Assembly: GCF_014873915.1 (NCBI RefSeq)
Contig: NZ_JADBEJ010000001.1
Location: 620,001-684,000, forward strand
Direction of reading: 5' to 3'
Source of the DNA: Amycolatopsis roodepoortensis
GTDB lineage: Bacteria; Actinomycetota; Actinomycetes; Mycobacteriales; Pseudonocardiaceae
Length of the DNA: 64,000 bases
Below the pieces are notes generated by a model. It ran no database searches, was not told the origin of the DNA, and saw only the letters and a list, made by a program, of their open reading frames with translations. A program made the position numbers and the translations under genes. Positions 47,209 to 54,267 of the stretch are shown one piece after another; the stretch's first letter is position 1; each line of letters starts with the position of its first letter.

Positions 47209-47822
47209 TTCAGCCCGCGGGTGGTGACGACCCGCGCGTTGCCGTCGGCCAGGTGGTACGAGAGCCCGGCGACGGCGGTCTCGCCTGCCTCGATCTTCTC
47301 GGCGAGCAGCCTGGAGCGGTCGACGAGGAGGTCGACGGTGTGGCGGATGTGCTCGTCGATGATGTCGTCGTTCTCGGTGAGCCCGGCGGCCTTGGCGGCG
47401 AGGACACTCGGGGTGACCCGCTCGATGACGTCGCGGACGAAGCTGTTGGTGCCGAGCCCGTCGGTCAGGGCCGCGCGGGTCGCGGCGACGGCGCCACAGG
47501 AGTCGTGGCCGAGGACGACGACCAGGGGAGCCTTGAGGATGCTGACGGCGTACTCGATGCTGCCCAGCACCTCCGAACCGGCGACGTGGCCCGCGGTGCG
47601 GACGACGAACAGGTCGCCGAGCCCGCGGTCGAAGATGATCTCGGCGGCCAGTCGCGAGTCGGAGCAGCCGAAGAGGACGGCGAAAGGGCTCTGTTCGGGA
47701 GCGGTTTCGGCGCGGCGTACCGCGTCCTGGTTCGGGTGTTCCGGGGTTCCGGCGACGAAACGCCGGTTACCGGAGAGCAGAAGGTCGAAGGCCTCGGAAG
47801 GGGTCGGCGGCGCGTCGCTCAT
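47205..47822 (-). CDS. Beta-class carbonic anhydrase
   Basis: 205-residue zinc enzyme interconverting CO2 and bicarbonate. Zinc ligands: Cys in VLFGCSDSRLAAEIIFD and His plus Cys in VVLGHDSCGAVAATRAA; the Asp-Arg dyad of CSDSR is intact. The remaining sequence (VVRTAGHVAGSEVLGSIEYA) is typical of the beta class. The start is uncertain: ATG at 47822 is used, with ATG at 47849 and GTG at 47870 possible. It is convergent with chrA, overlapping by 4 nt. Confidence 0.9.
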   Translation of the reverse strand: MSDAPPTPSEAFDLLLSGNRRFVAGTPEHPNQDAVRRAETAPEQSPFAVLFGCSDSRLAAEIIFDRGLGDLFVVRTAGHVAGSEVLGSIEYAVSILKAPLVVVLGHDSCGAVAATRAALTDGLGTNSFVRDVIERVTPSVLAAKAAGLTENDDIIDEHIRHTVDLLVDRSRLLAEKIEAGETAVAGLSYHLADGNARVVTTRGLN

Positions 47823-47873
47823 GATCGGGACATTACCGGGTGGCGCCATGACGGGCAGCTCACCGGACACACG

Positions 47874-48323
47874 TCACAAATCGAGTCGCGCGGCGACGGC
47901 GCGCATGGCGCGGCCGACGGCCTGGAGGTCTTCCGGCGCGATCACGTCCACGAAGTGGTCGCGAACGGTGCGGAGGTTGTCCGGTGCCGCGCGCAGCAGG
48001 GTCTCGTACCCCTTGTCGGTGAGCCGCGCCCGCACACCACGGCCGTCGTCGGCGGTCGATTCCCGCTGGACCAGGCCCCGGCTTTCCATCCCGCCGACGC
48101 GGTGCGACAGCCGGCTGCGCGAGTAGTACGCCGATTTCGCGAGGTCCGCCATGCGCATCGACCGGCCGGTGGCTTCGGACAGCCGCACCAGGAGTTCGAA
48201 CTCGGCCAGGGAAAGGCCGTGCTCCTCGCGCAGCCGCCGGTCGAGCAGGTCGATGAAGCGCACGGAGCCTTCGATGAACGCCCGCCAGTCGCGCTGCTGT
48301 TCCGTGTCGAGCCAGTCGGTCAC
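47874..48323 (-). CDS. MarR-family transcriptional regulator
   Basis: 149-residue winged-helix regulator. Core: LSLAEFELLVRLSEATGRSM, MADLAKSAYYSRSRLSHRVG and MESRGLVQRESTADDGRGVR. The GTG at 48323 is chosen as the first start giving a normal N-terminus (TDWLDTEQQRDWRAF); the frame extends to a TTG at 48386, but that would overlap the operators. It is divergent from the cupin gene. Two matching palindromes in the shared promoter region suggest that it represses both genes. Confidence 0.85.
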   Translation of the reverse strand: MTDWLDTEQQRDWRAFIEGSVRFIDLLDRRLREEHGLSLAEFELLVRLSEATGRSMRMADLAKSAYYSRSRLSHRVGGMESRGLVQRESTADDGRGVRARLTDKGYETLLRAAPDNLRTVRDHFVDVIAPEDLQAVGRAMRAVAARLDL

Positions 48324-48339
48324 GGCACACACGGTAACA

Positions 48340-48354
48340 GTTGACGCCTTCAAC
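48340..48354. promoter_or_regulatory. MarR operator, site 1
   Basis: GTTGACGCCTTCAAC: inverted repeat GTTGA-N5-TCAAC. It lies 17 nt upstream of the MarR GTG, where binding would block its own promoter. It shares the outer half-sites with site 2 at 48373. Confidence 0.68.
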
Positions 48355-48372
48355 CACTTCGGTCTAGCTTTG

Positions 48373-48387
48373 GTTGAAGACTTCAAC
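48373..48387. promoter_or_regulatory. MarR operator, site 2
   Basis: GTTGAAGACTTCAAC is a perfect 15-bp palindrome (7-bp arms around A), 16 nt before the cupin ATG. It has the same GTTGA-N5-TCAAC form as site 1. Centre-to-centre distance is 33 nt, about three helical turns, so both sites face the same side of the DNA. Confidence 0.72.
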
Positions 48388-48402
48388 TAGATGGGAAACG
48401 AG

Positions 48403-48864
48403 ATGGCGAACGAAGCCTGGGTGATGCAGGAGAAGGACGCGGAGGTCATCGAGAAGCCCGCGTTGCGGTTGCTGGCCGACGGCGAGCACACGGGCGGGTT
48501 TCTCGGCGCTAACCGGTTGTCGCTCCGAGCCGGGGAACCCGGCACGAAACCGCACTACCACGAGAAATCCGCGGAGGCCTTCTACGTTCTGGAAGGAGCG
48601 CTACGCATGCTGGTTGGCGCAGAAACGGTCACGGTCGAGCGAGGGGGATACGTGGTGATCCCGCCGGGGATGCGGCACGCGTTCGCCGCGCCGCCGGACC
48701 GGGCCGCGGACGTCCTCATCACGCTGGCGCCGGGTGTCGACCGGTTCGGGTATTTCCGCGTCCTGCCCGAGATCCTGCGCGGGAACGTCGCGCCGGAGGA
48801 GGTCGAGCGCCTGCACGAGCGGTACGACGTCCACTTCGTCGACGCGCCGGAGTGGGACGCCTAG
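48403..48864 (+). CDS. Cupin-domain protein
   Basis: 153-residue single cupin. Metal-site motif 1 is GTKPHYHEKSAEAFYVLEGA (two His, Glu) and motif 2 is IPPGMRHAFAAPPDRAADVL with His. The fold suggests a small dioxygenase, isomerase or sugar-binding protein; the substrate is unknown. ATG at 48403 is preferred, with GGGAAACGAG before it; an ATG at 48391 has no site and lies just after the operator. It is divergent from the MarR gene that probably controls it, and convergent by 4 nt with the RDD gene. Confidence 0.82.
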   Translation: MANEAWVMQEKDAEVIEKPALRLLADGEHTGGFLGANRLSLRAGEPGTKPHYHEKSAEAFYVLEGALRMLVGAETVTVERGGYVVIPPGMRHAFAAPPDRAADVLITLAPGVDRFGYFRVLPEILRGNVAPEEVERLHERYDVHFVDAPEWDA

Positions 48865-49370
48865 CCCATCCGGAGCCGCCGGGTCGCCTCTTCGTCGATG
48901 CTGACCCTCCTGACGGAGCCGACGCCGCCCGATCCGGTGAGCACCATCGCGGCGAGCAGGAGGGGGAACAGCAGGGTGCGCACGACCATGGCCCAGCATG
49001 CCGCCGCGCCGATCCGCCCGCCGTCCTTGATCCGGACGAGCCGGGTCCCGGTGAACACGGCGCCGAGCACGCGGCCGTTGCCGAAGAACAGGCCGTAGAG
49101 GACCGGGACACCGATCAGCAGGCCGAGCAGCGTCAGCAGCGCCGCGCTGTCGGGGATCACCCTGTTCCGGGTGGCGACCGCGAACACGACGAAACCGATC
49201 GCCGTGCCCAGGAGGTAGACGGCGAAGTCCACCAGCCAGGCCAGGAACTCCGCCCACCCGCCGGCCGACACGTACAGGGTCCCGTCGTCGAACTCGGCGA
49301 GCCGTTTCGCGACCTTCGGGCCGAGGGTGCGTTCGACCTGTTCCCTCGCGGCGGTGAGCTGGTCGGTCAT
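48861..49370 (-). CDS. RDD-family membrane protein
   Basis: 169-residue membrane protein. A 50-residue cytoplasmic N-terminus (TAAREQVERTLGPKVAKRLA) precedes about four helices: FLAWLVDFAVYLLGTAIGFV, SAALLTLLGLLIGVPVLYG and FPLLLAAMVLTGSGG among them. The RDD signature region is degenerate: GGWAEFLAWLVDF replaces the usual Arg-Asp pattern. KRVRI-like GAVFTGTRLVRIKDG matches the conserved loop after helix 2. The ATG at 49370 has GGGGG upstream. Function unknown. Confidence 0.75.
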   Translation of the reverse strand: MTDQLTAAREQVERTLGPKVAKRLAEFDDGTLYVSAGGWAEFLAWLVDFAVYLLGTAIGFVVFAVATRNRVIPDSAALLTLLGLLIGVPVLYGLFFGNGRVLGAVFTGTRLVRIKDGGRIGAAACWAMVVRTLLFPLLLAAMVLTGSGGVGSVRRVSIDEEATRRLRMG

Positions 49371-49500
49371 CGAGTGCCCCCACGTGTCTTCCCGGTCCGG
49401 GGCATTATGCGGCGCGGGCCCGGCTGTGGTGTGAACAGCCCACGTCACCCCGGCAGGGCATGCTTCGATAGGCGATCGACGGTTCGGCGGGTGATGAGGC

Positions 49501-51768
49501 ATGACGAGCGACAGTGACGTCCGGGACGTCCGGCGGCGGCCCCTGACGACTTACGTGAGCCGTGCGGACGACGAGAACGAGGTCCGGCGGCTGCTCGGCG
49601 CGGGACGTCTGGTGACCTTGACCGGTGCCGGCGGGGTGGGCAAGACCCACTTGGCGGCCCAGGTGGCCAGTTCGCTCACCCGGGAGTTCCCCGGCGGTGT
49701 CGCGGTCGCCGGGCTGGGAGAACTGCGGGACGAACGGCTCGTCCCGCGTGCGGTCGCCGACAGCCTCGGCCTGCACGACACGGCGGGGCGCACCGACCTG
49801 GACGCCGTCGTCGCGTATCTGCGTCCCCGGACGTCGTTGCTGCTGCTGGACAACTGCGAACATCTCCGCGAGGGCAGCGTGGAGCTGGTGACGGCGTTGC
49901 TGCGCGAATGCCGGGAGCTCGTGGTGCTCGCCACCAGCCGCTGCTCCCTGGGGCTCGCCGGTGAGCAGGTCGTGACGATCCCGCCCTTGGCCGTGCCCCA
50001 CGACGGGATCGGCACCCCTGAAGCGGCGCTCGCCTTCGGTGCGGTGCGGCTGTTCGCGGAGCGGGCCGCCAACGTCCTGCCCGCGTTCGAGGTCACCGAA
50101 GGCAACGTCGCGGACGTCGTTCGCCTCTGTCGTGCCCTCGACGGACTACCGCTGGCGATCGAACTGGCGGCGGCCCGGATCCGCGTCTTGTCGCCGTCGC
50201 AGATCGCCGACCGGGTCGAACAGAACTCGGCGGTGCTGACGAGCGGCCTCCGGATGCCCGTCGAACGGCATCGGACGCTGCGCGCGACGATCGAGTGGAG
50301 TCACTCCCTCTGCACCGAGACCGAGCGGATCGTCTGGGCACGCTGTTCGGTGTTCGCCGGGCAGTTCGACCTGGCGGGCGTCGAGGCTGTGTGTGCCGAG
50401 GACTCCTTGGCCGTACTGGACGCGGTGGACGGTCTGGTCGACAAATCGGTGCTGAGCCGGATCGACGGCACGGGCAAGGTCCACTACCGGATGCTCCGGC
50501 TCCTCCGCGAATACGGCGGACGACAGCTCGCCGCTTCCGGAGACGAGCTCGCCGTGGCGAGGAAGCACCGCGACCACTACGCCCGGCTCATCGCCCAGGC
50601 CGCCGACACCTGGTTCGGCCCGGAGCAGGACGAGGCCTACGAGCGCCTGACGGCCGCGCACGCCGACATCCGCGAAGCGTTGTCGTGGTCGCTTCGCACC
50701 CCTGGCGAAAGCCCGGTGGCGTTGGAGATGGCCACCGGCACGATCGAGTACTGGGTGGCCCGCGGCGCGGCCTGGGAACTGCGGGACTGGATCGATCGCG
50801 CGATCGACGCGGCGTCGCCGGAAACCCCGGGGCGCGCGAGGGGGCTGGCGATCGCTGCCCTGTGCGCGGCGCTGCACGCGGATCTGCCGCGGGCCCGGCG
50901 GCGGCTGGCCGACGCCGAGGCGATCGAAGACGAAGACGCGGCTCCCTACGTCGCGCACGCGAGTGCCTTCGTGAGGATGCTGTCGATCGAGCCGGACAGC
51001 ATGGCCCGGGCGGCGGAGGCCGTGCGGATCTTCGGTGAGCGAGGCGACGTCCGGCGTCAGATGCACCCGATGTTCATCCAGGGTGTCGCGCTGGCCTACC
51101 GCGGTGATCTTCCGGGAGCGCGGAGGCTGCTGGGCTCGATGCGGCGGCAGTGCGAGGAAGCGGGGGAGTACCGATATCGCTCCATGGCCCTGTTCGGGCT
51201 GGGGGTCGCCGAAGTCTGTTTCGGCGGAGATCTCGACGAGGGAGAACGCTGCATCCGTGCCGCGCTGGAGATCGACCTCCGCGCCTCCGACGTGCTGTCC
51301 GCCGCCTACCGGGTGGACGGCCTGGCCTGGGTGGCCGCGCGCCGCGAGGACTGGGTCCGTGCGGCGGAACTGTTCGGGACCGCCGCCACGCTTTGGGAAC
51401 GCTGCAGTGCCGAGCCCGACGTGGCCGTCACCACGACCCACCGGATGTTCCACCAGGCCACCCGGGACGCCTTGGGAGCGGCGCGGTTCGACGCCGCGTT
51501 CGCCGAGGGACGGCGGCGGAACCCGCACGACGCCCTGAGCGGCCCGCCGTCCGAGCCCGTCGGCGAGCAGGCCGTGCTCGCGCCGCTGACACCCCGCGAG
51601 TCGGAGATCGCGCGCCTGGTCGCGGCCGGGCTGAGCAACCGGGAGATCGCGGCGAGGCTGGTCATCGCCCGGCGCACGGTGGAGACGCATCTGCAGCACA
51701 TCTCGCACAAGCTCGACTTCGTGAACCGGACCCAGCTGGCCGTCTGGGTCGAGCAGCGGCCGCTGTGA
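49501..51768 (+). CDS. NB-ARC/LuxR-type large transcriptional regulator
   Basis: 755-residue signal-transduction ATPase. An N-terminal NTPase module of the STAND/AfsR-like class has Walker A LTGAGGVGKTHL, Walker B TSLLLLDNCEHL and sensor VVLATSRCSLGLAGEQ. Residues 290-650 are a helical repeat region of TPR type (LFGLGVAEVCFGGDLDEGE). The C-terminus is a LuxR HTH (LTPRESEIARLVAAGLSN; REIAARLVIARRTVETHLQ). No membrane segment. It probably binds a ligand or partner through the repeats. Neighbours do not reveal its targets; the convergent hydrolase gene is one option. Confidence 0.88.
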   Translation: MTSDSDVRDVRRRPLTTYVSRADDENEVRRLLGAGRLVTLTGAGGVGKTHLAAQVASSLTREFPGGVAVAGLGELRDERLVPRAVADSLGLHDTAGRTDLDAVVAYLRPRTSLLLLDNCEHLREGSVELVTALLRECRELVVLATSRCSLGLAGEQVVTIPPLAVPHDGIGTPEAALAFGAVRLFAERAANVLPAFEVTEGNVADVVRLCRALDGLPLAIELAAARIRVLSPSQIADRVEQNSAVLTSGLRMPVERHRTLRATIEWSHSLCTETERIVWARCSVFAGQFDLAGVEAVCAEDSLAVLDAVDGLVDKSVLSRIDGTGKVHYRMLRLLREYGGRQLAASGDELAVARKHRDHYARLIAQAADTWFGPEQDEAYERLTAAHADIREALSWSLRTPGESPVALEMATGTIEYWVARGAAWELRDWIDRAIDAASPETPGRARGLAIAALCAALHADLPRARRRLADAEAIEDEDAAPYVAHASAFVRMLSIEPDSMARAAEAVRIFGERGDVRRQMHPMFIQGVALAYRGDLPGARRLLGSMRRQCEEAGEYRYRSMALFGLGVAEVCFGGDLDEGERCIRAALEIDLRASDVLSAAYRVDGLAWVAARREDWVRAAELFGTAATLWERCSAEPDVAVTTTHRMFHQATRDALGAARFDAAFAEGRRRNPHDALSGPPSEPVGEQAVLAPLTPRESEIARLVAAGLSNREIAARLVIARRTVETHLQHISHKLDFVNRTQLAVWVEQRPL

Positions 51769-51803
51769 CCTGCGGGGAGCACAGCGGCCGCGGACGTCCA
51801 GCG

Positions 51804-52664
51804 TCAGTCGATCGGGCAGGTTCCTTGGTACACGGCGATCTTCGGGTCGTTCGCCGGAAGCGGGCACAGGAATTGGTCGTACCTGGTGTCCTGGTCCACA
51901 AAGCGTTTCAGCCACGAAAGGCTGTACTTCGCGATGGTCACGTTCGGGCTCGTGGGCGCCATGTGACCGGCCCCGGCCAGCAGCATGTACGCCTTGTCCA
52001 GCGACGCGGGAAGGCTTTGGTAGAACGGCCGGGAATGAGAGCCGTCCGGGGCGATGAAGTCGTTCTGGGCACTGACGACGAAGGTGGGGACCTTCATGTC
52101 GGAGAACGTCGTGTTCGGATTCCAGCCCGTCAGCGGGATCGCCGCCTTCAGCGTGGGCGCCTTCTGTGACGCGATCAGCGCCCCGCCGCCGCCCATCGAA
52201 TGCCCCATGACGGCCAGCCTGTTCGGGTCGACACGGCTCTTGGCCTGGCTCGAATCGGTGACGTAACGCAGCGCCGCGAGCAACTGGTCGGAGCGCCTGT
52301 CCGGGGTGTCCCAGGCGCTGTTGGTCGAGAACGTGATGACGACGAAACCCTGGGACGCCAGCCGCGGGCCGTACCAGGCGATCGCCGCCTCCGACTCCAG
52401 GAAGCCGGGCGCGATCGCGATCGCGCCGAACGTGCCCTGGCCGGTGGCGGTCGGGTAGTGGATCGTCCCGCCGCCGAAACCTTGTCCGGCGGGGACCTTC
52501 TCGGTGGCGGTCTGGAACGTGCCGCGATCCGCTTCGATACTGGCTTTCGTCGGCGCCGGGCCGCGGGCATACGGACTCTCTTCGGCGGTGGCCGGTACCG
52601 CCGCCACGAGAAGTGCGGTCACCGCACCGATAACCGCGGCGCCCCACGTTGATCCACGCTTCAT
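51804..52664 (-). CDS. Secreted polyester hydrolase of the cutinase / PET-hydrolase family
   Basis: 286-residue secreted alpha/beta-hydrolase. Signal peptide residues 1-27 (ending ATA). The mature start NPYARG-type segment SPYARGPAPTKASIEADRGT and GFGGGTIHYPTATGQGTFGA match actinobacterial PET-degrading cutinases (TfCut2, Cut190, LCC family). Triad: Ser156 in GHSMGGG, Asp202 in SAQNDFIAP, His234 in GAGHMAP. Trp181 in LTGWNPNTTF corresponds to the substrate-stacking Trp. The oxyanion position, usually Tyr, is Phe88 in APGFLESEAAIAW. The C-terminal disulfide pair Cys267/Cys283 is conserved. Likely acts on cutin, esters or polyesters outside the cell. Confidence 0.9.
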   Translation of the reverse strand: MKRGSTWGAAVIGAVTALLVAAVPATAEESPYARGPAPTKASIEADRGTFQTATEKVPAGQGFGGGTIHYPTATGQGTFGAIAIAPGFLESEAAIAWYGPRLASQGFVVITFSTNSAWDTPDRRSDQLLAALRYVTDSSQAKSRVDPNRLAVMGHSMGGGGALIASQKAPTLKAAIPLTGWNPNTTFSDMKVPTFVVSAQNDFIAPDGSHSRPFYQSLPASLDKAYMLLAGAGHMAPTSPNVTIAKYSLSWLKRFVDQDTRYDQFLCPLPANDPKIAVYQGTCPID

Positions 52665-52843
52665 TGCGCATGTCCTCTCGGAAGAACCGTTCCGAGGCCG
52701 GAACGGATTCCCAGATATAGCGGGGTTCCGGGGAGAAGCGCGTCGTGGAAACTACTGAGAAGCGGAAAGTTGTCACGCCGAGGTGGATTCGGCGGTCGTG
52801 AATGGTGAGATCCGTCCTGGTTGTCGGGGGCGGCGGTGGGGGC

Positions 52844-52900
52844 GTGTCGCGAAAGCCACTTTCGCGACGTCTGATGTCCCGAAAGTGGCTTTCGCGACAC
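52844..52900. repeat. Nested-hairpin repeat (GTCGCGAAAG family), copy 4
   Basis: 57-bp copy with 25-bp arms (one mismatch) and loop GTCTGAT, the same orientation as the copy at 27512. Both arms have internal palindromes. It lies in the 369-nt gap between the lcp-like gene and the hydrolase gene, both on the minus strand; no gene is seen in that gap. Confidence 0.9.
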
Positions 52901-52947
52901 GCGTTCGTGGGGCCGCGTGCCTCAGCCGAGCGGTCTGGCGCGGAGGC

Positions 52948-53000
52948 GTTGCGAAAGCCACTTTCGCAACCTTCAACGTTGCGAAAGTGGCTTTCGCATC
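52948..53000. repeat. Nested-hairpin repeat, diverged copy 5 with compensatory changes
   Basis: Left arm half-sites GTTGCGAAAG and CTTTCGCAAC, loop CTTCAAC, right arm GTTGCGAAAG and CTTTCGCATC. Compared with the other copies, C-G pairs became T-A pairs on both sides of each small hairpin, so pairing is kept; only the last arm has one unmatched base. It is 47 nt from copy 4. Confidence 0.85.
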
Positions 53001-53033
53001 ACGTCACCTTTGGGAAGCCCCTCCGATCACCGG

Positions 53034-54224
53034 TCAGGCCCCCGGCCGGTTCCCGGTCGGGATCGTGATGGGGGTGGTCGTCGGCGAGGTGCCCTTGTTG
53101 AGGAACAACATCGCCAGCGCGCGCACCAGCTGGTCGAACATGTAGAAGCCGGCGGGCACGACGGGGATCAGCCCCTCGCGGAAGGCGATGTAGGCGGGCC
53201 ACGCGGTGCGGATGAGGGCCGCGGAGGCGTAGTCACGCCGTAGTCCGAGCCAGTCGCCAATCGCGTCGCTCAGCACGTAGCGCACGAATTCGTTGAGGAA
53301 GCCGCGAGTGACGCCCAGATCGATCTGCGCGGTCAGCCCGAGCAGGTCTTCGGCGAGCTCTTTCCCTTCGTGTGACGGGGAAAGGATCGGGGTGAGCACC
53401 TGCGCCGATTGCGCGTGCGCGGCGGCCCACGTCTTCGGGATGAACTCTTCCCGTACGCCGAGCAGGTGGATGGCGACCTGCCACATGTGGAGGAAGGCCT
53501 CTTCGTCGGCGGCCGACATCGGGACCTTCCACTCGCGCAGCTTCCGGTGCACGTAGGTGCCGAGGCTGTGGAAGGTGACCAGGATGTCGCCGTTGCTGAT
53601 CGGGATCCGCTCGTCCGCGACGGCCTTCCAATGCGCCGACTGCGGCAGCAGATGCCGCACCGCGGCGTGCACGAGCCGGGTCTTGTTGGCGGTGACCACG
53701 AACTGGCCGTCGGGCTCGAAAGCGTTCAGATCGCTCAGGTCGTAGCCGAAGGTGAACGTCTTGGCCGCGCGGTCCTGCATGTCGGCCCCGCCCGCGGACC
53801 AGTAGACCGATTTGGCCTCACGCGGGATGACGGTGCTCATGATCCCGCTGCCGAGCCCGTACAACATGAACAGATAGGTGTCCTTGCGCCGGTTGAAATC
53901 CGCCGCGCGACGCAACTTCGCGGGGTCTGCCCAGGACGGCAGCTTGTGGACGCCTCGGAGGTAGCCGGCGAGATCGGCGGGCAGGCCGCCGGGCAGCGGA
54001 TCGTTGTTGTCCACCCAGGATTTCATCGCGGTGTTGACCGCCGGAACCTCGCCCGCTTCGAGGATCCTCGCCATGATGCGGTCGATTTCGTCGTCCCAGA
54101 CCCACCACGGGTCGGCGGCCGAGCCGGTCTGTGTCGCGCCCCAGGCCGGCGCCACGCTCGCCGCACCGACCAGCCCCAAGGCGACACCTAGGGACAGAAC
54201 ATTCCTCCTGCTGAGATCGCTCAT
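53034..54224 (-). CDS. lcp: Latex-clearing-protein-like b-type cytochrome oxygenase
   Basis: 396-residue secreted protein with a Tat signal peptide (LSRRNVLSLGVALGLVGAAS, cleavage after AWGA). The remaining 365 residues belong to the DUF2236 fold shared by rubber oxygenase Lcp and MpaB-like oxygenases: HKLPSWADPAKLRRAADFNR, FMLYGLGSGIMSTVIPREAK, NKTRLVHAAVRHLLPQSAHW and ILVTFHSLGTYVHRKLREW, the last a candidate for the axial heme His. Tat export and total length match Lcp (about 400) better than MpaB. By family knowledge Lcp cleaves polyisoprene to oligo-isoprenoid aldehydes. Same strand and 43 nt downstream of an acyl-CoA ligase gene. Confidence 0.78.
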   Translation of the reverse strand: MSDLSRRNVLSLGVALGLVGAASVAPAWGATQTGSAADPWWVWDDEIDRIMARILEAGEVPAVNTAMKSWVDNNDPLPGGLPADLAGYLRGVHKLPSWADPAKLRRAADFNRRKDTYLFMLYGLGSGIMSTVIPREAKSVYWSAGGADMQDRAAKTFTFGYDLSDLNAFEPDGQFVVTANKTRLVHAAVRHLLPQSAHWKAVADERIPISNGDILVTFHSLGTYVHRKLREWKVPMSAADEEAFLHMWQVAIHLLGVREEFIPKTWAAAHAQSAQVLTPILSPSHEGKELAEDLLGLTAQIDLGVTRGFLNEFVRYVLSDAIGDWLGLRRDYASAALIRTAWPAYIAFREGLIPVVPAGFYMFDQLVRALAMLFLNKGTSPTTTPITIPTGNRPGA

Positions 54225-54267
54225 TTACTGACCTAACTTCCTTGGTAGGTATCCGATGAGTGATTCG

